NCBI GenBank assembly: GCA_002869065.1
Contig: PKTR01000002.1
Coordinates: 1 to 64,000 of the forward strand
Source of the DNA: Hyphomicrobiales bacterium
GTDB taxonomy: Bacteria; Pseudomonadota; Alphaproteobacteria; Rhizobiales; Rhodobiaceae
Direction of reading: 5' to 3'
DNA length: 64,000 bases
Shown: positions 27,275-37,338 of the stretch, piece after piece
Numbering within the stretch: the first letter of the stretch is position 1
Layout: each line of letters begins with the position of its first letter
The notes under the pieces: generated by a model
Database searches by the model: none
Seen by the model: the letters and a program-made list of their open reading frames with translations, nothing else
What the model was told of the DNA's origin: nothing
Translations under genes and position numbers: made by a program

Positions 27275-27395
27275 GCCATTGTACCGGGCGACCCGAAGGG
27301 AACCGCGAGGGTGGTCATAGGTGGTCAGGGGGAGCGCGACCCCACAAGAAAATATTGTCGCACCACCACCGCAAAACAGGTCATAAAACCATTAA

Positions 27396-27496
27396 TCCCA
27401 CTAGTGTTCTCAATAACCACCCCTTACCGCGCTGATAACATTCATATCGCAAAATATTAATCCCACTAGTGTGCCCAATATTCGTCCCACTAGTGT
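27396..27496. promoter_or_regulatory. Three TCCCACTAGTGT repeats in a divergent intergenic region
   Basis: The 12-mer TCCCACTAGTGT, centred on the palindrome CACTAGTG, occurs at 27396-27407, 27461-27472 and 27485-27496 in the AT-rich gap between the Rha-like gene and a small plus-strand gene. All copies have the same orientation. They are good candidates for operators of the element's repressor or regulator. Confidence 0.6.
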
Positions 27497-27570
27497 GTTT
27501 TTATTTCAATTGCACGACATTTTTATTTGATGCAGAATCATCATGCATCTAACACACAGGGAATACATTC

Positions 27571-27774
27571 ATGGAAATCCAAATTAACGACTTCCTGTTC
27601 GGCAATCGCGGCTTCTCGGCAATCATGATCGAGACCCCGAACTGGGCCTTCATTGCCGACCGGTCAGAGTGGTTCCACTGGGAAAACGGGGAGCATCGCC
27701 GGTGGTCACTTCGGCGGAGGCAGAACGGCGCTTGGGCAGACTGGACGCCAGCACGCATGTTCGCTGCCAAGTGA
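27571..27774 (+). CDS. Small element protein, unknown
   Basis: The product has 67 residues rich in aromatic and basic residues (six Trp in the full chain, and WSLRRRQNGAW in the middle). It has no signal peptide or membrane helix. It lies between the repeat-bearing regulatory gap and the integrase and reads toward the integrase 3' end. The size, position and charge recall excisionase-like or other small DNA-binding regulators, but no helix-turn-helix can be pointed out. Function unknown. Confidence 0.5.
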   Translation: MEIQINDFLFGNRGFSAIMIETPNWAFIADRSEWFHWENGEHRRWSLRRRQNGAWADWTPARMFAAK

Positions 27775-27820
27775 ACGCCCAACAGGGAGAACCGAGGGGC
27801 CGCCGAAGGACGGCCTCTTC

Positions 27821-29440
27821 TCATTCGTGGGTGTCGAGATCGTACCGGGGGAGCTTGGCTATCTCGCGAGCGAGCGTCTTCAATGAACGCTGGCCATAGC
27901 GCTCGCCTTCCGTCCGAGGGGCATGCCCACAGATCGCATCAGAGAACTTCGTCGAAATATCGACCTCATCCGCAACAGTCTTGAACCGATGACGCCAACC
28001 GTGGTTCGGGCTAACTCCCTCGTCGGAAATGCCCACAGTTTTCCGCACCCATGTCGCCAAATGCCCAGAGACAGGCTCCCATGGGCGTTCTGCGGGGCTG
28101 TCTGAGGCATAGAAGAGCGGGCCATCATCGCAAGCGTTCACGAAGTCAAGGAAGCCCTGTTCGACCAGATGCGAGTGCAGCGGAACGGAGCGGGCCTTCT
28201 TAGTCTTCACCGCTCCTGCAGCTGGCGTGATCAACAGATAGGGGATGCCCTCTTCGGTTCTCACATCCTCCCGGCGCAACTGCGTCATTTCGGAGACACG
28301 CGCCCCGGTATAGGCACACAGCCACGGCACCCACCTTTGAGCCATGCGCATTCGCCATTGGGTTCGACCCGGCGCATCCGGCGCTGCAATTGCCGCTCGC
28401 AAGATCGCCTCAGCTTCGACATCGGTGAAGTCCGGCGAGCGCAAGACCTCGCGTTTCTCCTTTGGCACCCGGAGCCCCGCGACCGGGTTCTCCGTAAGCC
28501 TCAATAGGTCAACGCCTTTCGAGAACACGGCACTAAGCGCTGCCCGGTTCACCTTTCCGAATGTTGTCGCGCTCACCGAGCCGCTTGCGGTCAGTTCATC
28601 ACGCCAACGCACGATATCGGCCCTCGAGACTCTGCGAGCATCATCGTGACCCAGATAGGCCACGAACTGCCTCACAACGATGGCCCAGCGGCGGGCCGAT
28701 GTAATCGACCCACCTAGCCGAGCCCTCTCCGCCTTCCACTCCTCGAACAAGCCCGTGATCGTCACCGATGCGGATGGCTCTATTGCCGCTTCTGGCGGTG
28801 TCCATTCGGGGAAGCGACCAGCTTGCGGGTCGGGGGAATAGTCACCGTTCGCCTTGGCAAGGTTCAAACGCGCGGCTTGGTCCAGCGCATCTTTTGCAGC
28901 GTCGATAAGTCGGGAGCGACTATCAGCATCGGTTTCGATCCCCTGCACAGAGAGGACGGCATCCACCAACCCGCCGAACCGCTCCTCCATGGATCGCCGG
29001 GTGTCGTCGGTCGGACGCGGTATCTTCAACCCGGTTAGATCGCCAACCGCTGCACGGGCGTTCATCGCCAGCGCATTGGACCAACGCTCCGGCTTTCCGG
29101 GGTCTTCGTCAAAGGCGTCCGCAAAGGCCGCATAGAGCAGCCCGGACAACGCCTGAACTTGCTTATGGGAGAGCCGTTGCGACCCTCCGCGCAAACGAGC
29201 CCAGATGGCCTGCAGGGCGGCATCTGTGTCGCGGAAGATTTCCTTGGCCTCGGTCGGGCTCTTCGTGCCGAGCGAGACCTTGACCGCATCACCGATCTTC
29301 ACCTGCCGAGGTTTGCCGCCAATCACAAGCGTGATCGTACGACCCTTGGCCTGTTTCGCCAGATCGGTGGGGACGCGCTGTCGAAGGTAGTAGACCCCCG
29401 TGATGGTGTGCTTCCACGGTGAAGGCATAGTAAGGCTCAT
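27821..29440 (-). CDS. int: Tyrosine-recombinase integrase of the element
   Basis: From ATG 29440 the product has 539 residues. The N-terminus has the short YLRQRVPTDLAK segment typical of alphaproteobacterial tRNA-site integrases (DUF6538-like), then a core-binding SAM-like domain (about residues 230-330) and the catalytic domain. Catalytic residues are Arg in TGARVSEM, His480 and Arg483 in HGWRHR, His506 in GHAP and Tyr515 in ERYGQRS, so the enzyme looks active. GGGATGG precedes the chosen start; an upstream ATG at 29449 is possible. It sits directly inside attR and would recombine the tRNA 3' end for integration and excision. Confidence 0.93.
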   Translation of the reverse strand: MSLTMPSPWKHTITGVYYLRQRVPTDLAKQAKGRTITLVIGGKPRQVKIGDAVKVSLGTKSPTEAKEIFRDTDAALQAIWARLRGGSQRLSHKQVQALSGLLYAAFADAFDEDPGKPERWSNALAMNARAAVGDLTGLKIPRPTDDTRRSMEERFGGLVDAVLSVQGIETDADSRSRLIDAAKDALDQAARLNLAKANGDYSPDPQAGRFPEWTPPEAAIEPSASVTITGLFEEWKAERARLGGSITSARRWAIVVRQFVAYLGHDDARRVSRADIVRWRDELTASGSVSATTFGKVNRAALSAVFSKGVDLLRLTENPVAGLRVPKEKREVLRSPDFTDVEAEAILRAAIAAPDAPGRTQWRMRMAQRWVPWLCAYTGARVSEMTQLRREDVRTEEGIPYLLITPAAGAVKTKKARSVPLHSHLVEQGFLDFVNACDDGPLFYASDSPAERPWEPVSGHLATWVRKTVGISDEGVSPNHGWRHRFKTVADEVDISTKFSDAICGHAPRTEGERYGQRSLKTLAREIAKLPRYDLDTHE

Positions 29441-29519
29441 GTGAACCATCCCTGTGTACCAGAGGGACAGCCGAAAGCAAGCCAATATCAATTAGTTATT
29501 TCCATTCAAGGAGAAGGAA

Positions 29520-29594
<75 letters not shown>

Positions 29595-29825
29595 CCGGGC
29601 CGGAAACGTGGAAGCGAGGCTTCGCCGGCGTCAGGCGCCTTCCGCGCAGGTCTTGTGCTTAAGCGAAAGGGCCGTGCAGCCGCGATCCGCCGCTGCAACG
29701 GCACGCCTTTTGCCACAGCATCCGCGCCGATGCAAGCGCCTCGGCACGCGCAATCGGCATCACCTTTCGAACAAGCCGCGCACGGAGGTTTGCAGCGAGC
29801 CGCGCAGCCGGTGTAAAGAGCGCGC

Positions 29826-30017
29826 ATGAGCAAGGCAAAACAGACATCCGGCAAGGGCTCTTCGGGCCCATCCGACCGGCAGGAACGGCTGGCGGCCGCG
29901 CTGCGCGACAATCTGCGCCGGCGCAAGGATCGTCAGCGCGCCCGCGACGCCGGGCCGGACGAGACGGATGCTGAAGCGCCGGCCACGGATGGCGGCGATA
30001 CGCCCTCTTCCGAATAG
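29826..30017 (+). CDS. Small conserved-type hypothetical protein upstream of murA
   Basis: The product has 63 residues, highly charged and disordered-looking, with a basic helix ([24 protein letters not shown]) split by no hydrophobic core. It ends in an acidic Asp/Glu/Ser tail. Similar short basic proteins are often annotated just before murA in Hyphomicrobiales. It is on the same strand as murA with a 148-base gap. Function unknown. Confidence 0.6.
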   Translation: MSKAKQTSGKGSSGPSDRQERLAAALRDNLRRRKDRQRARDAGPDETDAEAPATDGGDTPSSE

Positions 30018-30165
30018 GCCATTGATCAGCCTCATTTGGCGGAAAACCTTGCATTTCCCCGCCGTCACGGGCAGAAGCGTGCCGACAACGGCGAAACGGC
30101 GGACAATTTTCCGCCGCCGCATCCCGGATCCCGCGCTCGCGGCGATCGCAGAACGGACAGGTTAC

Positions 30166-31455
30166 ATGGAAAAGATTCGCATTGTCGGCGGCTCCCCGCT
30201 GAACGGCACCATCCCGATTTCCGGCGCCAAGAACGCCGCCCTGCCGCTGATGATCGCGAGCCTTTTGACCGACGAGACACTGACGCTCGAAAACGTGCCG
30301 CGGCTGCGCGACGTGCGCCAGCTGTTCGAGATCCTCGGCAATCACGGCGTCGACACCACGATCGCCGGCAAGCGCCGCGGCGCCGACCCGATGTCGGGCC
30401 AGACGGTGCGGATCTCGGCCAAGACCATCGTCGATACGACCGCGCCCTATGATCTCGTCTCGAAGATGCGGGCAAGCTTCTGGGTCATCGGCCCGCTTCT
30501 GGCGCGCATGGGCCAGGCGCGGGTGTCGCTGCCGGGCGGTTGCGCCATCGGCACCCGTCCGGTCGACTTCTTCATTCAGGGCCTGACCGCGCTCGGCGCG
30601 GAAATCGACATCACCGGCGGTTATGTCGAGGCGAAGGCGCCGAACGGCCTCATCGGCAACAAGATCGTGTTCCCGAAGGTCTCGGTCGGCGCGACCCATA
30701 CGGTGATGATGGCGGCGGCGCTCGCCCGCGGCGAGACGGTGATTGAAAACGCCGCGCGCGAGCCGGAAATCGTCGATCTCGCCGATTGCCTGATCGGCAT
30801 GGGCGCGAAAATCGAAGGCGCCGGCACCTCGACGATCCGCATTCAGGGTCAGGACAAGCTGCACGCCTATACCCACCGGGTCCTGCCCGACCGCATCGAG
30901 ACCGGCACCTATGCGATCGCGGTGGCGATGACCGGCGGCGACGTGGTGCTGCAGGGCGCCCGTCCCGATCTGCTCGAAGCAGCGATTGCCGCGATCCGCC
31001 GCACCGGCACCGAGATCACCGAGACGAATGAAGGCCTGCGGGTGCGCCGCAGCGGCGGCGGCATCGCCCCGGTCGATATCGTGACAGCACCGCATCCGGG
31101 CTTTCCGACCGATCTGCAGGCGCAGTTCATGGCGTTGATGACGCGCGCCGACGGCGTCTCGCACATCACCGAGACGATCTTCGAGAACCGCTTCATGCAT
31201 GTGCAGGAACTCGCCCGCCTCGGCGCGAAGATCCATCTCGACGGCCAGGTGGCCACTATCGTGGGCTGCAAGGAGCTGCACGGCGCGCCGGTGATGGCGA
31301 CCGACCTGCGCGCCTCGGTGTCGCTGGTGATCGCCGGTCTGGCGGCAGAAGGCGAAACGACGGTCAGCCGGATCTATCACCTCGACCGCGGTTTCGAGCG
31401 GCTGGAAGAGAAGCTCGCGCGCTGCGGCGCCACCATCGAGCGGCTCGCGGCATAG
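30166..31455 (+). CDS. murA: UDP-N-acetylglucosamine 1-carboxyvinyltransferase
   Basis: This 429-residue cytoplasmic enzyme transfers enolpyruvate from phosphoenolpyruvate to UDP-GlcNAc, the first committed step of peptidoglycan synthesis. The start [25 protein letters not shown] holds the substrate-binding Lys/Asn pair. [12 protein letters not shown] carries the PEP-binding Cys126 (equivalent to E. coli Cys115, so it should be fosfomycin-sensitive), and the later GATHTVMM and [12 protein letters not shown] segments are typical. ATG 30166 matches the family length. It opens the housekeeping run that continues to yacG. Confidence 0.97.
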   Translation: MEKIRIVGGSPLNGTIPISGAKNAALPLMIASLLTDETLTLENVPRLRDVRQLFEILGNHGVDTTIAGKRRGADPMSGQTVRISAKTIVDTTAPYDLVSKMRASFWVIGPLLARMGQARVSLPGGCAIGTRPVDFFIQGLTALGAEIDITGGYVEAKAPNGLIGNKIVFPKVSVGATHTVMMAAALARGETVIENAAREPEIVDLADCLIGMGAKIEGAGTSTIRIQGQDKLHAYTHRVLPDRIETGTYAIAVAMTGGDVVLQGARPDLLEAAIAAIRRTGTEITETNEGLRVRRSGGGIAPVDIVTAPHPGFPTDLQAQFMALMTRADGVSHITETIFENRFMHVQELARLGAKIHLDGQVATIVGCKELHGAPVMATDLRASVSLVIAGLAAEGETTVSRIYHLDRGFERLEEKLARCGATIERLAA

Positions 31456-31699
31456 CGCCGGCTTCAACCCGACACCCCACGGCGAAGCGCGGCGTTCTGT
31501 GGCGCGGAGCGTGGAAACACTGGCCGAGCCGGGTTTTCCGCTATCGTGCAATTGCGTAGAACGCGCCGACGCGCTAACAGAGGCCGGTCATTTCGCGCGC
31601 GAAACCGGCAACCAGCCGGGTCGTCGTCGCGCCAACACCGCGCCGACCGCATCGCGCCGGTCGAACACCGTCAACCACAAGCCCGGAAGCCCGACTTCG

Positions 31700-32146
31700 A
31701 TGGAGCCTGTTAAGCTCGTCGCCCTCGACACCGATGATCTCGATGTGTTGTCCGCCTTCACCCAGGACGCGGTGCTGAAGGTCGGCGATATCGCGTGGCT
31801 GCAGGGCGAACGGCGTCTCGTCGTGACGATGAACCGGTTCGTCTGGGAAAAGGCCGGCGGCAAGCGCAAGCGTGGCTTCGAACGGCGCCTTGCCGCGCTG
31901 CATTTCGATCAGGTCGGGCGCGTTCAGGCTTCCGGTATCCCGCAGGGCGATGCAGATCAGGTCCTTTCGCTGCTGACGATCCGTTTCGAGGAAAGCGCGG
32001 ATGAAGCTCCGGCGGGAACGATCACGCTGACTTTTGCCGGTGGCGGCAGCATGCGGCTTGCCGTCGACTGCCTCGAGGCGCAGCTTGCCGATCTCGGCGC
32101 TGCGTGGACGACGAAAGCCAGGCCCTCGCATGGCGAGGATGCATGA
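31700..32146 (+). CDS. DUF2948 family protein
   Basis: This 148-residue protein begins EPVKLVALDTDDLDVLSAFTQDAVLKVGDI and contains FVWEK, features of the DUF2948 family found almost only in alphaproteobacteria. ATG 31700 is chosen because family members begin with this stretch; a longer frame to 31499 reads through GC-rich non-coding DNA. It sits between murA and hisD as in many Hyphomicrobiales genomes. No function is established. Confidence 0.87.
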   Translation: MEPVKLVALDTDDLDVLSAFTQDAVLKVGDIAWLQGERRLVVTMNRFVWEKAGGKRKRGFERRLAALHFDQVGRVQASGIPQGDADQVLSLLTIRFEESADEAPAGTITLTFAGGGSMRLAVDCLEAQLADLGAAWTTKARPSHGEDA

Positions 32147-32267
32147 CCGAAGGCAGCGCGAACGAGACAAACGGCTAACCTTTCTGCGGCACCATGGTGC
32201 GTTGAAAAGAAAGCCGAAAGCGACAAATACCGCTTCCAGCGGTAAATGGAACGAACAGGATAAGCCC

Positions 32268-33560
32268 GTGGCCGTCACACTCGACTCCAAAGACAGCGAT
32301 TTCGAAGAGCGCTTCCGCGCCCTGTTGTCGGTCAAGCGCGAGGCCGCCGCAGATGTTGACGCCGCGGTCGCCGCGATCATCGCCGACGTTCGCAAGCGCG
32401 GCGACGAAGCCGTCATCGAGCTGACCGGGCGCTTCGATCGCCTCGACCTCAGCGAAAAGGGCCTGCGCATCAGCCAGGACGAAATCGACGCGGCGATCGA
32501 GCAAGTCGACGCGGAAACGCTGAAGGCGCTGACGCTGGCGCGCGACCGCATCGCCGCCCATCACGGCCGACAGATGCCGCGCGACGACCGCTATGTGGAT
32601 TCGGCCGGTGTCGAACTCGGCTCGCGCTGGACGGCGGTGGAATCGGTCGGCCTCTACGTGCCGGGCGGCACGGCGGCCTATCCGAGCTCGGTGCTGATGA
32701 ACGCGGTGCCGGCGCTGGTCGCGGGCGTCGAGCGCATAGCCATGGTGGTGCCGACACCGGATGGCATCACCAACCCGCTGGTGCTGGCGGCCGCCAAGCT
32801 TGCCGGCGTGCACGAGGTCTACCGGATCGGCGGGGCGCAGGCCGTTGCGGCGCTCGCCTATGGCACCGAGACGATTGCGCCGGTCGCCAAGATCGTCGGC
32901 CCGGGCAACGCCTATGTGGCGGCTGCCAAGCGGCAGGTCTTCGGCACCGTCGGCATCGACATGATCGCCGGCCCGTCGGAAGTGCTGATCGTCGCCGACG
33001 CCGACAACAATCCGGACTGGCTCGCAGCCGACCTGCTGGCGCAGGCGGAACACGACGCTTCCGCGCAGTCGATCCTGATCAGCGATTCGCCGCGGCTGCT
33101 GGCCGATGTGGAAGCCGCTGTCGAACGCCAGCTCAAGACCCTGTCGCGCGGCGAGATCGCCTCGGCAAGCTGGCGTGACTATGGCGCGCTGATCTCCGTC
33201 GAGACGCTGGACGAGTCGATCCCGCTGGTCGACCGGATCGCGGCGGAACACCTGGAACTCGCCGTTGCCGACCCCGAAGCGCTGCTTGCCAAGGTCCGCA
33301 ATGCCGGCGCCGTTTTTCTCGGCCATCACACGCCCGAAGCGGTCGGCGACTACGTTGCAGGGTCCAACCACGTGCTGCCGACGGCGCGCTCGGCACGGTT
33401 CTCGTCCGGCCTTTCGGTGCTCGACTTCGTCAAACGCACATCGATCCTGCGCTGTTCTGCGGAAGCGCTGAAGACGCTCGGCCCGGCGGTCGTCCGGCTT
33501 GCCGACGCGGAAGGTCTCGAGGCGCACGGGCGATCGGTCTCGATCCGCCTCAATATGTGA
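32268..33560 (+). CDS. hisD: Histidinol dehydrogenase
   Basis: This 430-residue enzyme oxidises L-histidinol to L-histidine in two NAD-dependent steps. Characteristic segments are GLYVPGGTAAYPSSVLMNA, the NAD/substrate region VGPGNAYVAAAKR, GIDMIAGPSEVLI, and the metal-site region DLLAQAEHDASAQS followed by EHLELA. The start is the GTG at 32268 with AGGATAAG upstream; the nearby ATG at 32246 leads straight to a stop. It is followed after 21 bases by the UPF0262 gene in the order seen in related genomes, away from other his genes. Confidence 0.96.
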   Translation: MAVTLDSKDSDFEERFRALLSVKREAAADVDAAVAAIIADVRKRGDEAVIELTGRFDRLDLSEKGLRISQDEIDAAIEQVDAETLKALTLARDRIAAHHGRQMPRDDRYVDSAGVELGSRWTAVESVGLYVPGGTAAYPSSVLMNAVPALVAGVERIAMVVPTPDGITNPLVLAAAKLAGVHEVYRIGGAQAVAALAYGTETIAPVAKIVGPGNAYVAAAKRQVFGTVGIDMIAGPSEVLIVADADNNPDWLAADLLAQAEHDASAQSILISDSPRLLADVEAAVERQLKTLSRGEIASASWRDYGALISVETLDESIPLVDRIAAEHLELAVADPEALLAKVRNAGAVFLGHHTPEAVGDYVAGSNHVLPTARSARFSSGLSVLDFVKRTSILRCSAEALKTLGPAVVRLADAEGLEAHGRSVSIRLNM

Positions 33561-33581
33561 GCGAACCAGAAACGGTCGGGC

Positions 33582-34073
33582 ATGAACGAGCGCGCATCCC
33601 AGACAACGACGGACAGGCTCATCGAGGTCCTCCTCGATGAACGGTCCATCGCGCGCTCGACACCGGATGTGGAACACGAGCGCGCCATCGCCATCTACGA
33701 CCTGCTGGAAGAAAACGAGTTCCGCCCCGAAGGGTACGACCAGGGTCCCTACCGGCTGAGGATCAGCATCATCGAGTCCAAACTCGTTTTCGAGATCAAC
33801 GACGAGGCGAACGCGCCGGTCGTCGCGCACATCCTGTCGCTCACCCCGTTCCGCAAGATCATCAAGGATTACTTCCTGATCTGCGAAAGCTACTACACGG
33901 CGATCAAGACCGCCTCGCCGAGCCAGATCGAGGCCATCGATATGGGCCGGCGCGGAGTTCACAATGACGGTTCGCAGATCCTGCGCGACCGGCTGAACGG
34001 CAAGATCGAAGTCGATATGGACACAGCGCGCCGGCTGTTCACGCTGGTCTGCGCGCTGCACTGGAAGGGCTAG
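33582..34073 (+). CDS. UPF0262 family protein
   Basis: This 163-residue protein has the family core (RLIEVLLDE near the start, then [25 protein letters not shown] and [19 protein letters not shown]). UPF0262 is a Hyphomicrobiales-centred family of unknown function, typically next to hisD. Its stop lies three bases before the start of the phosphatase-like gene, so they are probably one transcript. No enzymatic motif is visible. Confidence 0.92.
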   Translation: MNERASQTTTDRLIEVLLDERSIARSTPDVEHERAIAIYDLLEENEFRPEGYDQGPYRLRISIIESKLVFEINDEANAPVVAHILSLTPFRKIIKDYFLICESYYTAIKTASPSQIEAIDMGRRGVHNDGSQILRDRLNGKIEVDMDTARRLFTLVCALHWKG

Positions 34074-34076
34074 CCG

Positions 34077-34538
34077 TTGGACGCCCCTCCAGCGAAAAGC
34101 CGGCGCCCTGGAGCCGTGCTGTTCGCCTGCAGCATGAATGCGGTCCGCTCCCCGATGGCCTCCGCCATCATGAAGCAGCTCTTTCCCCGCCAGATCTACA
34201 CGACATCGGCCGGCGTGCGGCGCGGCGAACGTGATCCTTTCGCCACCGCGGTGATGGATGAGATCGGTCTCGACATCTCCGGGCACCAGCCCAAGACCCT
34301 CGATGATCTTGAGGACATCCATTTCGACCTGATCGTCACGCTGGCGCCGGAAGCGCACCACAAGGCGCTGGAACTGACCCGCAGCGAAGCGATCGACGTG
34401 GAATACTGGCCGACGGCCGACCCGACGCTCGCCGGCGGTTCGCGCGAGCAGATTCTCGATGCCTACCGGGCCGTGCGCGACAGCCTGATGGAGCGCATCA
34501 AGGCGCGCTTCGACTGGTCGCCGACGCCGAGCGTTTGA
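34077..34538 (+). CDS. Low-molecular-weight protein tyrosine phosphatase-like protein
   Basis: This 153-residue protein contains the P-loop C-x5-R-S as CSMNAVRS (Cys18, Arg24) after a hydrophobic strand. A late WPTADPT supplies an Asp-Pro pair similar to the general acid of the LMW-PTP/ArsC fold. It would hydrolyse phosphotyrosine or a related phospho-ester; arsenate reduction is also possible in the fold but lacks support. The start is a TTG at 34077 with GGAAGGG upstream, three bases after the UPF0262 stop. It lies before infA, as in other Hyphomicrobiales. Confidence 0.87.
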   Translation: MDAPPAKSRRPGAVLFACSMNAVRSPMASAIMKQLFPRQIYTTSAGVRRGERDPFATAVMDEIGLDISGHQPKTLDDLEDIHFDLIVTLAPEAHHKALELTRSEAIDVEYWPTADPTLAGGSREQILDAYRAVRDSLMERIKARFDWSPTPSV

Positions 34539-34689
34539 TCGCCGAGAACGGGGCGCGGCGCACCGATTCCGCAAACGCGGATCTGCCATGCGCAATAGTT
34601 TTCTTGCCCGGCCAAGGAAACGGTTTTCTTTCTGCCGACAATCCGTTAGTTTCCCGGCACATTCCCAGATTTACGAGCCAAGGACAGGC

Positions 34690-34908
34690 ATGGCGAAGGA
34701 AGAAATTCTGGAGTTTCCCGGTGTTGTTACCGAACTCCTCCCCAATGCGACGTTTCGCGTCAAACTGGAAAACGACCACGAAATCATCGCCCATACGGCG
34801 GGCCGGATGCGCAAGAACCGCATTCGCGTGCTGGCTGGCGACAAGGTGCTGGTCGAAATGACGCCCTACGATCTGACCAAGGGCCGGATCACCTACCGAT
34901 TCAAGTAA
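34690..34908 (+). CDS. infA: Translation initiation factor IF-1
   Basis: The 72-residue product is full length for IF-1 and has the S1/OB-fold sequence ([58 protein letters not shown]). It binds the A site of the 30S subunit during initiation. ATG 34690 is the only sensible start. It follows the phosphatase-like gene and precedes maf on the same strand. Confidence 0.98.
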   Translation: MAKEEILEFPGVVTELLPNATFRVKLENDHEIIAHTAGRMRKNRIRVLAGDKVLVEMTPYDLTKGRITYRFK

Positions 34909-34980
34909 GCGGTCGGCGGGCCCGAAGGCTTGCGGCCGGTGATCGTCGAACCCAAGGACATTCACAACCGGTAGCCCGCC

Positions 34981-35589
34981 ATGACCGACCGCCCCAAACT
35001 CATTCTGGCATCCGGATCGCCCAGGCGGCTGGCGCTGCTTGAGCAGGCCGGGCTCGACGTCGATCATCTGCATCCGACCGACATCAACGAAGCGCCGAAC
35101 CGGGGCGAGTCGCCGCGCAGCCTGGCGAATCGGCTTTCGCGCACCAAGGCGGAAGTCGCACGCATGTGGGTCGAGCGCGCGAGCGAATTTACCGGCAGCT
35201 ACGTTCTGACCGCCGACACCGTGGTGGGCGTCGGGCGGCGAATCATGCCGAAGGCCGAGACGCTCGACGACGCGGAATATTGCCTCGAACTTCTGTCGGG
35301 CCGCAGCCACCGCGTTTATACCGGCGTCTGCCTTGTGACGCCGAGCTTTGAAATCCGCCACAAGCTGGTCGAGACCAAGGTGCGCTTCAAGCGCCTGTCG
35401 CGCGCCGACATCGAGACCTATCTCGATTCCGGCGAATGGCGCGGCAAGGCCGGCGGCTATGCGATCCAGGGCCGTGCCGGCGCATTCGTCGTCAATCTGA
35501 GCGGTTCCTACACCAATGTCGTCGGGCTGCCGCTCTACGAGACAATCGCCCTGCTCGGCGGTGAAGGTTTCCCGATCCACGGCGGTTGA
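34981..35589 (+). CDS. maf: Maf-family nucleotide pyrophosphatase
   Basis: This 202-residue protein starts with the Maf motif [13 protein letters not shown], has the central ADTVVGVG segment and the late [11 protein letters not shown] region. These make up the nucleotide-binding cleft. Maf enzymes hydrolyse non-canonical or methylated NTPs to prevent misincorporation. ATG 34981 gives the usual length. In related genomes yacG follows directly; here an acyl-CoA synthetase and an SDR gene lie between. Confidence 0.93.
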   Translation: MTDRPKLILASGSPRRLALLEQAGLDVDHLHPTDINEAPNRGESPRSLANRLSRTKAEVARMWVERASEFTGSYVLTADTVVGVGRRIMPKAETLDDAEYCLELLSGRSHRVYTGVCLVTPSFEIRHKLVETKVRFKRLSRADIETYLDSGEWRGKAGGYAIQGRAGAFVVNLSGSYTNVVGLPLYETIALLGGEGFPIHGG

Positions 35590-35761
35590 TGCCGCCCTGG
35601 CCGGCGGGCCATTCAACGGGTTTCCCCTTGCCATCGCCCGGCCGACGTTTTCTACTCCCTTCAAAGAGCGTCGGTTTTCGCCGGTGCACCAATCAAGAGA
35701 CGTCCGGGATGACGGCGGCTGCGATCAGCGCGGCCTGCATTCCGTCAAGGGGAGGATTGCC

Positions 35762-37273
35762 ATGAACATTGCCGTCTGGCTTCGCCGGGCCGGTCTCGGT
35801 TACGGCTTGCTGCCGGCGATCATGCGCGGGCAAACGGTCGTGCGCGACTACGCGGGCTTTGCCATGCGTGCCGCGCAACTGGCGGCCACCCTGCGTGGGC
35901 GGTTCGGCCTGTCCGCCGGCGACCGGGTGGCGATCGTTGCCAAGAACTCCGCCGACTATCTCGAAACGCTGTACGGCATCTGGTGGGCGGGTCTTGCCGC
36001 CGTTCCGGTCAACGCCAAGCTGCATGGCGCGGAGATCGGCTGGATACTGGAGAACTCCGGCAGCCGGGTGGCGTTCGCCAGCGTCGGGCTCGATGCGGAA
36101 ATCGCCCAACACCGCCCCGATACGCTGGAAGCGCTGGTGCCGATCGGCGGACCGGACTACGAGGCGCTGTTCGGGGACGACCAGCTCCCGCTTGCCGAAT
36201 GCGGTCCGGACGACCTCGCATGGCTGTTTTATACGTCGGGAACGACCGGCCGGCCGAAGGGCGCGATGCTGACCCATCGTAATCTGACCGCCATGTCGTT
36301 CGCCTATATGAGCGACGTAGACCCGACCATGCCGGGCGAAACGCTGCTGCACGCAGCACCAATGAGCCACGGCTCGGGGCTCTACATCATGGCCCATGTC
36401 GGCCGTTTCGCGGTCAATGCGGTGGCCGAATCGGGCGGCTTCGAGCCCTCGGAAATCCTCGACTTCTTCACCAAGCGGCCGGGCACCTCGATGTTCGCGG
36501 CGCCGACCATGATCAAGCGGCTGGTGGAAAGCCCGCACACGGTGCCCGATGGCCATATCCGCACCATCATCTGGGGCGGTGCGCCGATGCACACGGCCGA
36601 CACGCTGCGCGCGCTCGACCGCTTCGGCCCGTGTTTCGCGCAGATCTACGGCCAGGGCGAAACGCCGATGACGACGACGGTGCTGCCGAAATGGGCGATC
36701 GCCGATCGCAAGCATCCGCGCTGGATGGAGCGGCTCGGCTCCGCCGGTCTGGTCAATTCCGCCGTCGAGGTGCGGATTGCGGACGGCGACGACGTCACGC
36801 TTGCGACCGGCGAGATCGGCGAGGTGCTGGTGCGCGGCGACACGGTCATTCCCGGCTACTGGAACAACCCGGACGCGACCGAATCCGCGCTGCGCGGCGG
36901 CTGGCTGCACACCGGCGACGTCGGCGCCTTCGACGACGACGGCTTCCTTACGCTGAAGGATCGTTCCAAGGATCTGATCATTTCCGGTGGCACCAACATC
37001 TATCCGCGCGAGGTCGAGGAGGTGCTCCTGAAGCACCCGAATGTGCGCGAGGTCTCCGTCATCGGCCGGCCCGACCCGGAATGGGGCGAGGTGGTCGTCG
37101 CCTATGTGGTCGGCGACACGCAGGCGATGGAACTCGACGCGCTGTGCCTGTCGGAGATCGCCCGCTTCAAGCGGCCGAAGGACTACGTCTTCGTCGATGC
37201 GCTACCGAAGAACAATTACGGCAAGATCCTCAAGACGGAACTGCGCGACATCGACAATTCCCGCAAGGGCTGA
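35762..37273 (+). CDS. Acyl-CoA synthetase (AMP-forming, fatty-acid ligase type)
   Basis: This 503-residue enzyme of the ANL superfamily would activate a carboxylic acid as acyl-AMP and then as the CoA ester. It shows the P-loop FYTSGTTGRPKGAMLTH, the YGQGETPM adenine-site motif, GWLHTGDVG, and the C-terminal lysine segment LPKNNYGKILKTEL that catalyses adenylation. GGGGAGG lies ahead of ATG 35762. It is followed by an SDR dehydrogenase after 65 bases. Together they interrupt the usual maf-yacG order. The acid substrate cannot be told; aromatic or medium-chain acids are both possible. Confidence 0.93.
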   Translation: MNIAVWLRRAGLGYGLLPAIMRGQTVVRDYAGFAMRAAQLAATLRGRFGLSAGDRVAIVAKNSADYLETLYGIWWAGLAAVPVNAKLHGAEIGWILENSGSRVAFASVGLDAEIAQHRPDTLEALVPIGGPDYEALFGDDQLPLAECGPDDLAWLFYTSGTTGRPKGAMLTHRNLTAMSFAYMSDVDPTMPGETLLHAAPMSHGSGLYIMAHVGRFAVNAVAESGGFEPSEILDFFTKRPGTSMFAAPTMIKRLVESPHTVPDGHIRTIIWGGAPMHTADTLRALDRFGPCFAQIYGQGETPMTTTVLPKWAIADRKHPRWMERLGSAGLVNSAVEVRIADGDDVTLATGEIGEVLVRGDTVIPGYWNNPDATESALRGGWLHTGDVGAFDDDGFLTLKDRSKDLIISGGTNIYPREVEEVLLKHPNVREVSVIGRPDPEWGEVVVAYVVGDTQAMELDALCLSEIARFKRPKDYVFVDALPKNNYGKILKTELRDIDNSRKG

Positions 37274-37338
37274 TTTTCGGCCCGCCGGGGCTGACACAGG
37301 AACACGCCCGGCATCGGGCCGCGAACAGAGGACACATC

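Noticed and set aside
29659-31551. 630-codon open frame on the minus strand
   Set aside because: Antisense to murA; composition is Arg/His-rich and no family is recognisable.
32175-34595. 806-codon open frame on the minus strand
   Set aside because: Antisense to hisD, UPF0262 and phosphatase-like genes, all of which have clear motifs.
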